A stretch of DNA of 64,000 nucleotides from Monodelphis domestica (taxonomy: Eukaryota; Chordata; Mammalia; Didelphimorphia; Didelphidae). Below are positions 25,327 through 36,740 of this stretch, one piece after another; position 1 is the first letter of the stretch; each line of letters opens with the position of its first letter. The notes beneath the pieces were generated by a model. The model was given only the letters and a program-made list of their open reading frames with translations, did not search any database and was not told where the DNA came from. The stretch covers positions 186,281,887-186,345,886 of the forward strand of contig NC_077233.1 of the NCBI RefSeq assembly GCF_027887165.1, read 5' to 3'. The position numbers were made by a program, and so were the translations under genes.

Positions 25327-25771
25327 CAGTCTAACAATTTTAAAATTATTTTTTCTGCATCTATTTTCCACGTCAATTGTTTTTCCAATGAGATATTTCA
25401 AATTTTCATTTTAAAAAATTGTTGTTTCTTTTTTTTTAATATATTTTATTTGATCATTTCCAAGCATTATTCATTAAAGACATAGATCATTTTCTTTTCC
25501 TCCCCCCACGCCCCATAGCCGACACATAAGTCCACTGGGCATTAGATGTTTTCTTGATTTGAACCCATTGCTTTGTTGATAGTATTTGCATTAGAGTGTT
25601 CATTTAGAGTCTATCCTCTGTCATGTCCCCTCAACCACTGTATTCAGGCAGTTGCTTTTTCTCGGTGTTTCCACCCCCATAGTTTATCCTTTCCTTATGA
25701 ATGGTGTTTTTTTCTCCTGGATCCCTGCAAGTTGTTCAGGGACATTACACCGCCACTAATGGAGAAGTCCA

Positions 25772-28700
25772 TTACGTTCGATTATACCACAGTGTATTAG
25801 TCTCTGTGTATAATGTTCTCCTGGTTCTGCTCCTCTCGCTCTGCATCACTTCCTGGAGGTTGTTCCAGTCTCCATGGAACTCCTCCACTTTATTATTCCT
25901 TTTAGCACAATAGTATTCCATCACCAACATATACCACAGTTTCTTCAGCCATTCCCCAATTGATGGGCATCCCCTCGTTTTCCAGTTTTGGGCCACCACA
26001 AAGAGCGCAGCTATGAATATTCTTGTACAAGTCTTTGTGTCCATTATCTCTTTGGGGTACAGACCCAGCAGTGCTATGGCTGGGTCAAAGGGCAGACATT
26101 CTTTTGTCGCCCTTTGGGCATAGTTCCAAATTGCCCTCCAGAATGGTTGGATCAGTTCACAACTCTACCAGCAATGAATTAATGTCCCTACTTTGCCACA
26201 TCCCCTCCAGCATTCATTACTTTCCTTTGCTGTTATGTTAGCCAATCTGCTAGGTGTGAGGTAATACCTCAGAGTTGATTTTATTTGCATCTCTCTGATT
26301 ATAAGAGATTTAGAACACTTCTTCATGTGCTTATTAATAGTTTTGATTTCTTTATCTGAGAACTGCCTATCCATGTCCCTTGCCCATTTATCAATTGGAG
26401 AATGGCTTGATTTTTTGTACAATTGATTTAGCTCATTATAAATATGAGTAATTAAACCTTTGTCAGAGGTTTCTATGGAGATTTTTTCCCAATTTGTTGT
26501 TTCCCTTCTGATTGTAGTTATATTGGTTTTGTTTGTAGAAAAGCTTTTTAGTTTGATGTAGTCAAAATTATTTATTTTACATTTTGTGATTCTTTCTATA
26601 TCTTGCTTGGTTTTAAAGCCTTTCCCCTCCCAAAGGTCTGACATGTATACTATTCTGTGTTTACCCAATTTACTTATGGTTTCCTTCTTTATGTTTAAGT
26701 CACTCACCCATTTTGAATTTATCTTGGTGTAGGGTGTGAGGTGTTGATCTATTCCTAGTCTCTCCCACACTGTCTTCCAGTTTTCCCAACAGTTTTTATC
26801 GATTAGTGGATTTTTGACCCAAAAGCTGGGATCTTTGGGTTTATCGTATACTGTCTTGCTGAGGTCGCTTTCCCCCAGTCTATTCCACTGATCTTCCTTT
26901 CTGTTTCTTAGCCAGTACCAAATTGTTTTGATGACTGCTGCTTTGTAATATAGTTTTAGGTCAGGGACTGCAAGGCCCCCATCATATGTGTTTTTTTTTT
27001 CATTATTTCCCTGGATATCCTTGATCTTTTGTTCTTCCAAATGAACTTTGTTATGGTTTTTTCTAAATCAGTGAAGAAATATTTTGGTAGTTCAATGGGT
27101 ATGGCACTAAATAGATAAATAAGTTTGGGTAGGATGGTCATTTTTATAATATTGGCTCGTCCTATCCATGAGCAGTTAATGTTTTTCCATTTGTTCAAGT
27201 CTAGTTTTAGTTGTGTGGCGAGTGTTTTGTAGTTGTGTTCATATAGTTCCTGTGTTTGTCTTGGGAGAGAGATTCCTAGGTATTTTATTTTGTCTAAGGT
27301 GATTTTGAATGGGATTTCTCTTTCTAGTTCTTGCTGCTGAGCTGTGTTGGAGATATATAGAAAAGCTGATGATTTATGTGGGTTTATTTTGTATCCTGCA
27401 ACTTTGCTAAAGTTGTTGATTATTTCAATTAGCTTTTTGGTTGAATCTCTAGGATTCTTTAAGTAGACCATCATGTCATCTGCAAAGAGTGATAACTTGG
27501 TCTCCTCCTTGCCTATTTTGATGCCTTCAATTTATTTTTCTTCTCTAATTGCTACTGCTAGTGTTTCTAGTACAATGTCAAATAGTAGAGGTGATAATGG
27601 GCATCCTTGTTTCACTCCTGTTCTTATTGGGAATGCATCTAGTTTATCCCCATTGCAGATGATATTAGCTGTTGGTTTTAGATATATACTGTTTATTATT
27701 TTTAGGAATGACCCTTCTATTCCTATGCTTTCTAGTGTTTTTAATAGGAATGGGTGTTGTATTTTATCAAAGGCTTTTTCTGCATCTATTGAGATAATCA
27801 TGTGGTTCTTGCTAGTTTGCTTGTTGATGTGGTCAATTATGTGGATGGTTTTCCTAATGTTGAACCAGCCCTGCATCCCTGGTATGAATCCTACTTGATC
27901 ATGGTGAATGATCATTCTGATCACTTGCTGGAGTCTTTTTGCTAGTATCCTATTTAAGATTTTTGCATCTATATTCATTAGGGAGATTGGCCTATAGTTT
28001 TCTTTCTCTGTTTTTGGCCTGCCTGGTTTTGGAATCAGTACCATGTTTGTGTCGTAAAAGGAGTTTGGTAGAACTCCATCTTTGCTTATTATGTCAAATA
28101 GTTTGTATAGTATTGGGATTAACTGTTCTCTGAATGTTTGATAGAATTCCCTGGTGAATCCATCAGGCCCTGGGGATTTTTTCTTAGGAAGTTCTTTGAT
28201 GGCTTGATGGATTTCAATTTCTGATATGGGATTATTTAAGAATTCTATTTCCTCTTCTGTTAGTCTAGGCAGTTTGTATTTTTGTATATATTCATCCATT
28301 TCTCCTAAATTGGTGTATTTATTGTCATATAATTGGGCAAAGTAATTTCTAATGATTGCCTTAATTTCATCTTCATCGGAGGTGATGTCCCCCTTTTCAT
28401 CTTTAATGCTGTTAATTTGCTTTTCTTCCTTCCTTTTTTTAATTAGATTGACCAGTACTTTGTCTATTTTGTTTGTTTTTTCAAAGTACCAGCCTCTTGT
28501 CTTATTTATTAAATCAATAGTTCTATCACTTTCGATTTTATTAATTTCTCCCTTAATTTTTAGGATTTCTAATTTGGTTTTCTGCTGGGGGTTTTTAATT
28601 TGATCGCTTTCCAGTTTTTTCATTTGCATTTCCAATTGATTGATCTCTGCTCTCCCTTGTTTGTTAATATAAGCATTCAGGGATATGAATTTACCTCTGA

Positions 28701-29580
28701 TTACCGCTTTGGCTGCATCCCAAAAGGTTTGAAAGGATGTTTCACCATTGTCATTTTCCTCGATGAAATTATTAATTGTTTCTATGATTTCTTCTTTAAC
28801 TAAACTGTTTTGGAGTATCATATTGTTTAATTTCCAATTGGTTTTAGATTTGGTTTTCCATGTACCATTACTAATCATTATTTTTATTGCCTTGTGATCT
28901 GAGAAGGCTGCATTCATTATTTCTGCTTTTTTGCATTTGTGTGCTATGTTTCTGTGACCTAATGTATGGTCAATTTTTGTGCATGTGCCATGTGGTGCTG
29001 AGAAGAAAGTGTATTCCTTTTTATCCCTATTTATTTTTCTCCATAAGTCTATTAATTCTAATTTTTCTAAGATTTCATTCACTTCTTTTACCTCTTTCTT
29101 ATTTATTTTTTGATTTGATTTATCTAAATTTGATAATGTTTGGTTTAAGTCTCCCACTAGTATGGTTTTATTGTCTATTTCTTCCTTCAATTCTCCTAGT
29201 TTCTCCATTAGAAATTTGGGTGCTATATTATTTGGTACATACATGTTGATTAATGATATTTCCTCATTGTCTAGAGTCCCTTTTAACAAAATGTAATTAC
29301 CTTCCCTATCCCTTTTGATCAGGTCTATTTTTGCATTGGCTTTATCAGATATCATGATTACCACTCCTGCCTTCTTTCTATCAGTTGAGGCCCAGAAGGT
29401 CTTACTCCATCCTTTAATTCTGACCTTGTGGGTGTCAACCCGCCTCATGTGTGTTTTTTGAAGACAACATATGGTAGGGTTTTGGATTCTAATCCATTCT
29501 GCTATTCGTCTACGTTTTATTGGTGAGTTCATCCCATTCACGTTCAAAGTTATGATTGTCATTTGTGGACTCCCTGGCAT
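25772..29580 (-). pseudogene. L1 ORF2 (endonuclease-reverse transcriptase), nearly intact
   Basis: The start at 29580 ([16 protein letters not shown]) gives about 1,270 codons, the usual L1 ORF2 length. The endonuclease domain has LNVNG, VGDLNQ and [10 protein letters not shown], but residue 42 in the LQETH motif is Lys instead of Glu. The RT fingers carry [14 protein letters not shown] and [15 protein letters not shown] at 27532-27534 (residue 683) stops the protein about 16 codons before FADDMMVYL. The same frame stays open to 26956, a T run at 26990-27000 shifts it, and a Trp-to-stop change sits at 26165-26167 in the CWRGCGKVGTLIHCW motif. The C-terminus ends TLWYNRT. Not functional as it stands. 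Confidence 0.95.
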
Positions 29581-30110
29581 TTTGATTGCCTTCCCTAATT
29601 CTAACCTTTTCTTCTTCGGCTCTACCTTTTAGTCCAGTGATTTACTTTGAATCAGTCCCCCTTGTCCACTCCCTTGATGTTTCCCTTTTTAGTCCCTCCC
29701 TTTTTGTTCCCTCCCCCTCCCCCCTCTCTTTCCCTCCCTTTTTGTTCTCCCTCTTCCCCTCCCCCCCTTGGTTTTCCCTTCTCCTTACCTTTGTTGGGTA
29801 AGATAGAATTCAAGATCCCAATGGATCTGGATGTTTTTCCCTCTCAGAGTTGATTTCCCAGAGATTGAGGTTTAAGTAGACCCCCCCCCCTTCCTCTCCT
29901 TCTTATAGGAGTTTTCTTCCCCTCCCCTTCCCATGTGAATCTTTGTGTGAGAACGATTATTCTATTTGGTCTTTCTTTACCCCCTATTTATACATTACAT
30001 TTTCCCCACATATTAGTATACATAGATTGATATAAATGTAGTCCTTATAGAAGAGAGTTTGAGTAAAAGAAGAAGATAACATTTTCCCCCTTTCCTTAAT
30101 ATTTACCTTT

Positions 30111-31033
30111 TCAGGTATTCCTTGCTCTTTGATTTTCGGTATCAAACTTTCCACAGAGCTCTGGTCTTTTCTTTGCAAAAAGTTGGAAGTCTTCTATTTT
30201 TTTGAATGCCCATACTTTCCCTTGGAAGTATATAGTCAGTTTTGCTGGGTAGCTGATTCTTGGTTGGAGACCCAGCTCTCTTGCCTTTCTGAAGATCATG
30301 TTCCATGCCTTACGATCATTCAGAGTAGAACTTGCAAGGTCTTGTGTGACCCTGATTGGCATTCCTTTATATCTAAATTGTCTTTTTCTGGCTTCCTGTA
30401 GGATTTTTTCTTTTGTTTGAGAGCTTTGGAATTTGGCAATTACATTCCTGGGAGTTGTCTTTTGGGGGTTTAGTGTAGAAGGTGTTCTGTGAGCTCTGTC
30501 AGTGGCTGTATGCCCCCTTGTTCTAGAATCTCTGGGCAATTTTCTTTGATTATATCTTGTATCACCATGTCCAGTTTGATGTTTATTTCTGGCTTTTCTG
30601 GGAGTCCAATTATTCTTAAATTATCCCTTCTCCCTCTATTTTCCAGATCTATCACCTTGTCGGTGAGATATTTTATGTTTTCTTCTAATTTCTGGGTGTT
30701 TTGGCTTTGCTTTATTAGTTCTTGCTTTAAAGCCTGGTTTTCTTTTACAGTTTGGTCAAACTGGTTTTGTAGATGTGTGAATTTCTTTTGCATTATTTCC
30801 CACTTTTCCTCCCAGAAGGCTTCCATCATTTTGGTCATTTCTGATTCAAATTCTTCATGGGTTTGTGGAGAGTTTCCATTTCCTTTGGAAGATTTTGGAG
30901 CATTTTCTTGTATATCTTCTTCTATCTGCTCTGTATTTTGTATTTTGGCTCCATACAATGTGTCCAAAGTCGCCCCTTTCTTCTTATTTTTCTTGGTATT
31001 TTGGGGCTTCTGTGCTTCTGTGGAGTTTGCCAT
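30111..31033 (-). pseudogene. L1 ORF1, one frameshift
   Basis: ORF1 protein is the RNA-binding trimer of the L1 particle. The start at 31033 gives MANSTEAQKPQNTKKN, and the length (about 307 codons) is typical. The N-terminus is basic. A coiled coil covers about residues 60-140 (EEFESEMTKMMEAFWEEK..., KLEENIKYLTDKVIDLENR). The RRM starts at NLRIIGLPE, and the C-terminal domain includes RKARELGLQPRISYPAKLT. One base is missing near 30510, after EILEQGG, relative to the copies at 11521 and 63780, which shifts the frame. The same frame is open for 50 codons upstream of the start. Confidence 0.92.
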
Positions 31034-32467
31034 CTCTGAATGTGGAGGATTAGCTTTTCTTATCTCTGTCTGGTGTTCAGAGGCTTTAGTCCTGGGCAGA
31101 TTGTCGGTTCTATGAGCTTTCCCTGGGTTAAACTGAATATGCCTCACTGGAACTGGAATGGAAGGGTCGGACCACGAGGCCACATTCTCCCCCCGGCTCG
31201 CTTTCCGGAAGTTGCCTTCAGAATCACTGGCCGTGAGGCTGTTTCGTCGGCCTGCGGGGGGATGGGCTGCAGCTTCCCCAAGCTCCGAGGGCAGGGACTT
31301 TCACTGAGACTTGGATAGTAGGATCCAGCCCGTGAGGCTATCTTGCCCGCCCTGAGGGTTGCTGTTGTTTCGACCCTGCTCTCTGCAGTGGGAGCTCCAG
31401 GCAGTAACTTTCACTGGGACTCGGATAGAAGGCCCTGAGGGTTGTTGTTCCGAGGACCCTGCTCTCTGAGCCGGGCCGGGCTGCGGCTTCCTGGAGCCTT
31501 GGACTCTGCGCTCCTACCCCTTAGGTCCGAGTGATCTCGGGTTCTGGCTTTTGAGGGGAGCCGTACCTTTTGATCCGGGTCCAGGTCCAGGAGGAGGGTT
31601 CCCAGGGTCTGTGCTGTTGATCGTTTTGAATTTCGGCGCCTTAGGATCTTATAGTTTGAGATCGGTCGGGAAGGATTTTCCGGAGATCTGAACTTTAGCT
31701 TTCTCTAAGCCGCCATCTTAACCGGAAGTCTCAAAATTGTTGTTTCTTAATGTCTTAGGGTGTTATTAGTCTCCACTTGTCCAATCTAATATTTAAGGAA
31801 TTATTTTGTTCAGTTATCTTTTGTATCTTCTTTTCCATTTGACTAATTCTTATTTTAAAATAATTCTTCAATGGATTTTGGAGTCTCTTTTACTATTTCG
31901 TCAATTCTAGTTTTTAATATTTATTTTCTTCAACATTTTTTGTGACTCCTTTGTCAAGTCATTGACTCCTTTTTAATGATTTTCTTTCATTACTTTCATT
32001 CCCCCTTCCCAATTTTCCCTCTACCTCTCAGATCTTTTTAAAGATTATTTTTGAGATCTTCCAGGAATTCTTTTTGATTCTGTGACTAATTCACATTTTT
32101 CTTTAAGACTTTGCATCAAATGGTTTTTACTTAATTATTTTCTGCATCTGTTCTTAGTTTTCCCTCTCAGCATAGTAACTTTCTCAAATCAGTCCCTTTT
32201 TTGTTCTTTGCTCATTTCCCCAGCATATTTCTTGTCTTTTAACTTTACATTAAAGTTGGGGTCCACTCCTGAGTTGGAGGGGATACTGTCCCAATGTTCA
32301 GGTTTTTCACATTGCTGTTTTCAATGCTAGGATGTCTATAGGTTTTTAGTGTTCCCAAAATGGTATGATCTAAGGAGAAATATGGTCACTGTTCTTGTCT
32401 ATGTTTCTATCAGTGAGTAATCACAAGTACTCTTTTTTTGTCTTAGAATGTGACCAAGGTTTCTATT

Positions 32468-35337
32468 TTCTTAAAGGACACTTTGATGTAATAAAAATTA
32501 TTGATTTTACATTTTGTGATTTTTTTTTCTAGCTCTTGCTTGGTTTTAAAGTCTTTCCTTTCCCACAGATCTGTCAGGTAAACTATTCTATGTTTACCTA
32601 ATTTATTCATGATTTCACTCTTTATATTTAAGTCTCTTACCCATTTTGAATTTATCTTGGTTTAGGGTGTAAGATTTTGATCTAAACCTAATTTTCCCCA
32701 TCCTTCACATTTTCCCCATTATTTCCCTTGATATTCTTGATCTTTCAGATGAACTTTGTTATAATTTTTTTCTAATTTTATAAAAAATAAATTTTGGTTG
32801 TTTGATAGGTATGTCACTGAATAAGTAGATTAATTTGGGTAGAATTGTCATTTTTGCTATATTAGCTCATCCTACCCAGGAGCAGTTAATGTTTTCTCAG
32901 TTGTTTAGATCTAGTTTTAATTGTGTCAAAAGTGTTTTGTAGTTGTGTTACTATAATCCCTGTGTTTGCTTTGGCAGATAGATTCCTAAATATTTTTATA
33001 TTGTCTAGAGTCATTTTTAAATTAAATTAAATTAAATTAATTTATTTTAAATGTAGTTTCTCTTTCCAATTCCTGCTATTGCATTTTATTGGAAACATAC
33101 AGGATTGTTGATGATTTATGTGGGTTTATTTTGTACCCTGCAACTTTACTAAAGTTGTTAATTATTTCCACTAGCCTTTTAGTTGATTTTTCTGGGGTTC
33201 CATAAGTAGACCATCATATCATGTGCAAAGAGTGATAGCTTGGTCTCCTCACTGTCTACTCTAATGCCTTCATTTTTTTCTTCTCTAATTGCTACTCTTA
33301 GCATCTCTAGTACAATATTGAATAAAAGAGATTATAATGGGCATCCTTGCTTTACTCCTGATCTTACTGGGAAGGCTTCTAACTTGTCCCCATTACAATT
33401 GATACTAGCTGATGGTTTTAAATATATACTGTTTAATATTTTGAGGAATGAGCCTTCTATTTCTATACTTTCTAGTGTTTTCAGTAGGACTGAGTGTTGT
33501 ATTTTGTCAATGGCTTTTTCTGCATATATTGAAATAATGATGTGATTTCTGTTATTTTAGTTATTTATATGGTCAATTATAGGAATGGTTTTCCTAATGT
33601 TAAACCATCCTTGCATTCCTGGTATAAATCCCACCTGATCATAGTGAGTAATCCTCTTGATCACTTGCTGGAATCTTTTTGCTAGTATTCTATTTAAGAT
33701 TTTTGCATCTATATTCATTAAGGAGATTGGTTTGTAGTTTTCTTTCTTGGTTTTTGGTCAATGTGGCTTTGGAATCAGTACCATATTTGTATCATAAAAG
33801 GAATTTGTTAAAACTCCTTCTTCACATATTTTGTCAAATAATTTTTATAGTATTGGAATTAGTTCTTCAAATGCTTGATAGAATTCACTTGTGAATCCAT
33901 CTGGCCTTGGGGATTTTTTTCTTAGGAAGTTCCTTGATAGCTTATTCAATTTATTTTTCTGAGATGAGATTGTTTAAGAATTCTATTTCCTCTTTTATTA
34001 ATCTGGGCAATTTGTGTTATTGTAAACATTGACTTATTTGTCCTAGATAGTCACGTTTATTGCCATATAATTGTACAAAGTAATTTTTAATAATTGCCAT
34101 AATTTGCTCTTTACTAGAGAGGAGATTGTCCTTTTCATCTTTGATACAGTTAATTTGATTTTTCTTCTTTCTTTTTTTATTAGATTGACCAGTACTTTAT
34201 CTATTTTATGTGTTTATTTTTCAAAGTACCAGCTTCTACTCTTATTTATTTAGTCCAATAGTTCTTTTACTCTCAATTTGAATAATTTCTCCTTTAATTT
34301 TTAGGATTTCCAATTTAGTTTTTATCTCGGGATTTTAAATTTGTTCTTTTTCTAATTTTTTAAGTTGCAAGCCCACTTCAATGATCTCTGTCCTCCCTAT
34401 TTTGTTGGGATAGGCAACAGTCATATAAAATTTCCCCTGAGTACTACTTTGGCTGTATCCCATAGGTTTTTATATGATGTCTCCTCATTGTCATTCTCTT
34501 TAATGAACTCTGTAATTGTTTCTATGATTTCTTCTTTGATCCACCTTTTTTGAAGAGTTAGATTATTTAATTCCCAATTAACTTAATATTTGCCTTTCCA
34601 TAGACACTGGTTAAGTATAATTTTTACTGCATTATTATCTGAAAAAGTGGCTTTTATTAATTATATTTTTCTGCATTTGTTGTAATATTTCTATGCTCTA
34701 GCACATGGTTGATCTTTGTATATGTACTATGTACTGCTGAGAAGATGGCGTATTCCTTTTTATCCCTGTTCAGTTTTCTCCAGATATCTGTTAACACTAA
34801 TTTTTCTAGCATTTCATTTACTTCCCTTACTTCTTTCTGATTTATTTTTTTGGTTTGATTTATCTAAATCTGTGAGGGGAAGGTTAAGATCCCCCACTAG
34901 TATGGTCTTACATTTATTTCCTCCTTGTGCTCCTTCAATTTTTCCTTTACAAATCTAGATGCTATAGCATTTGGTGCATAGATGTTTAGTAATGATATCA
35001 CTTCATTGTTTATAGTACCTTTTAACAAAATGTAATTTCCTTTCTCATCTCTTTTAATTATGCCAATTTCTACATTGGCTTTGTCTGGTATCATGATTGC
35101 AACACCTGCTTTTTTACTTTAGATGATGCATAATATTTATAATAATAATAATAATAATAATAATAAGCCTTTTACCTTAAATAGTTGTGTGTCACCATGC
35201 CACAAATGTGTTTCTTGTAAACAACATATAGTAGGATTCTGGTTTTTAACCCACTCTGCTATCCACTTCAGTTTAATGGGTGAGTTCATCCCATTCATAT
35301 TAAGTGTTATGATTACTAAATGTTTATTGCCTTCCAT
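32468..35337 (-). pseudogene. L1 ORF2, old subfamily, broken and 3'-truncated
   Basis: It starts at 35337 with MEGNKHLVIITLNMNGMNSP. LQETHLWHGD keeps the catalytic-type Glu. An AAT expansion at 35138-35166 has been inserted in the endonuclease region and reads as a Leu run on the minus strand. Pieces of the endonuclease (IPDKANVEIGIIKRDEKGNY, 35094-34897) and RT follow, with many stops. Confidence 0.85.
35138..35166 (+). repeat. (AAT)n microsatellite
   Basis: Nine to ten AAT units inside the endonuclease region of the old L1. Confidence 0.95.
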
Positions 35338-36258
35338 CTTATTATTCCCTTTAGATCCTGCTCTATTCTCTTTCACTCTATTCCTTCTCTCCAGTATTTT
35401 GTTTTTCATCAGGCCCCCTAGTTCCTCCTCCCTTTTATTACCCCCCCACCACTTCCCTTGTCTTGTTCTCCTACTTCTCTATAGGTTAAGATAGAATTAT
35501 ATGCCCCACTGAATATATTCATTTTTCCTCTCTTAGCCAGTTACAAAGAGAGTAAACTTTAAGCATTGCCTATCACCAACCTTATCCTCTCCTCTATATA
35601 TTGATTTTTCTTGCCTCTTTATGTTATATAATTTATCCCATTCTATGTCTCCCTTCCCTTTTCTCTCTGTGTAACACTCTCTTTCAGCCCTTGATTGATT
35701 TTTTACATATCATTCATATGCATGCATATCATATTATATCATATATACATATATCTTTCCACATCATCACATTTACATATATAATATCATCATATATCAA
35801 CATATACATCATATTATCATAATCAGCTTACTTTTTCACTCTCTGAGTAAATTCTTTGTCTTCTCTACTACTATATGTAACTTTTGGGAATTATAGAGAT
35901 CTTCTTTCCATGTAGACATATAAACATTTTTAACTTAATTAGTCTCTTAAGTTTTCTCTTTCTTATTTAACTTTCTGGATTTCTATTGTGTCTCATTTTG
36001 GCCTTCATTTTTTTTGTTTAGGTCTGGGATTTTCCTCAGAAATGCTTGGAAATCTTCTATCTTACTGAATGACCATTTCCACCCCTGAAAGAATATACTC
36101 AGTTTTGTTGGATAGTTGGCTCTGGCTTGTAAACCCAAACCTTTTGCCTTTCTGAATATCGTATTTCATGTCTTCCAATCCTTTAATGTAGAAGTCTCTA
36201 TGTCCTGAGTAACCCTGATTGTAGCTTCATGGTATTTGAATGGTTTCATTCTGGATGC

Positions 36259-36696
36259 TTAAAATATTTTTTCTTTGGCTTGATGGCTCTTGAATTTAGC
36301 TATTACAATACTGAAAGTTGTCAGTTGAGGATTTCTTTCTGGAGGCAATCTGTGAATTCTTTCAATTTCAATTTTATTTTCTTGTTCAAGGATCTCTGGA
36401 AAGTTTTCTTTGATATTTTCTTGTAATATAATATTCAATGTTTTTTCCTTTATCATGGCTTTTAGGTAATCCAATAATTCTCAGATTGTGTCTCTTAGGT
36501 CTGTTGTTTTTTCAAGAAGGTATTTGATATTTTTCTCTTTTTTTTCATTCTTTTGATTCTGCTTTATTGTTTCTTGATTTCTCATGAAATCATTAGTTTT
36601 TAGATGGTTAACTCTGATTTTTAGGACCTGGCTATCCCCTGTCAGTTTTTGATTCTCCTTTTTCAATCGGCCCATTTCTTCTTGCATCACTTTCAT
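36259..36696 (-). pseudogene. L1 ORF1 remnant, old subfamily
   Basis: Two adjacent minus-strand pieces: 36696-36481, a coiled coil (MKVMQEEMGRLKKENQKL..., NIKYLLEKTTDLRD), and 36474-36259, the RRM start (ILQENIKENFPEILEQENK, NPQLTTFSIVIAKF). They are separated by a stop. 5'-truncated near 36740. The C-terminal domain lies further left (about 36250-36020) in broken frames. Confidence 0.8.
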
Positions 36697-36740
36697 TTAT
36701 CTTCCCCAGTTTTGGTCAGAGTTCTTAAGGTTTTCAAAGT

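Larger units (their letters stand above)
25431..31732 (-). mobile_element. Full-length antisense L1, the best preserved copy
   Basis: A 16-bp direct repeat, AAAATTGTTGTTTCTT, at 25415-25430 and 31733-31748 marks the target-site duplication, with the T run of the tail at 25431-25438. On the minus strand the 5' end reads GACTTCCGGTTAAGATGGCG. The 5' UTR (31732 to about 31034) is rich in CpG, which decays with time, so this insertion is probably the youngest of the nest. ORF1 (31033-30111) and ORF2 (29580-25772) have only one and three disabling changes respectively. A polypurine spacer separates them. It is of the same subfamily as the copies at 10199 and 62547. Confidence 0.96.
8440..32468 (-). 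mobile_element. Old antisense L1 that hosts the whole nest (present in four pieces)
   Basis: Four pieces of one old antisense L1 can be followed in the right order: 3' UTR and ORF2 C-terminus (8440-10198), more ORF2, the endonuclease start and the ORF1 C-terminus (16604-18155), the middle of ORF1 (25067-25150 and 25330-25430), and the ORF1 N-terminal coiled coil up to the 5' end (31749-32468). The gaps are filled by younger insertions whose TSDs rejoin the pieces. ORF2 has also lost about 1.5-2 kb: by about 17000 it is in the RT core, and by 17150 it is already at the endonuclease 'caagaaacac' motif. Coding frames are lost throughout. The 5' limit at 32468 is approximate, and no outer TSD was found. 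Confidence 0.8.
32468..36740 (-). mobile_element. Antisense L1 of an older subfamily, lacking both ends
   Basis: On the minus strand it starts inside ORF1 (about 36740), passes ORF1, an AT-rich spacer with CAT/ATA runs (35690-35820) and most of ORF2, and stops at 32468 near the position coding CKINNFDYIK in sibling copies. The last roughly 1 kb of ORF2 and the 3' UTR are missing. Loss of a 3' end is unusual for L1, which is normally 5'-truncated, so a later deletion or rearrangement is likely. Divergence from the younger copies is clear. Confidence 0.85.

Noticed and set aside
30489..31115. A 208-codon plus-strand open frame
   Set aside because: It is the reverse of the L1 ORF1; the minus strand carries the recognised protein.
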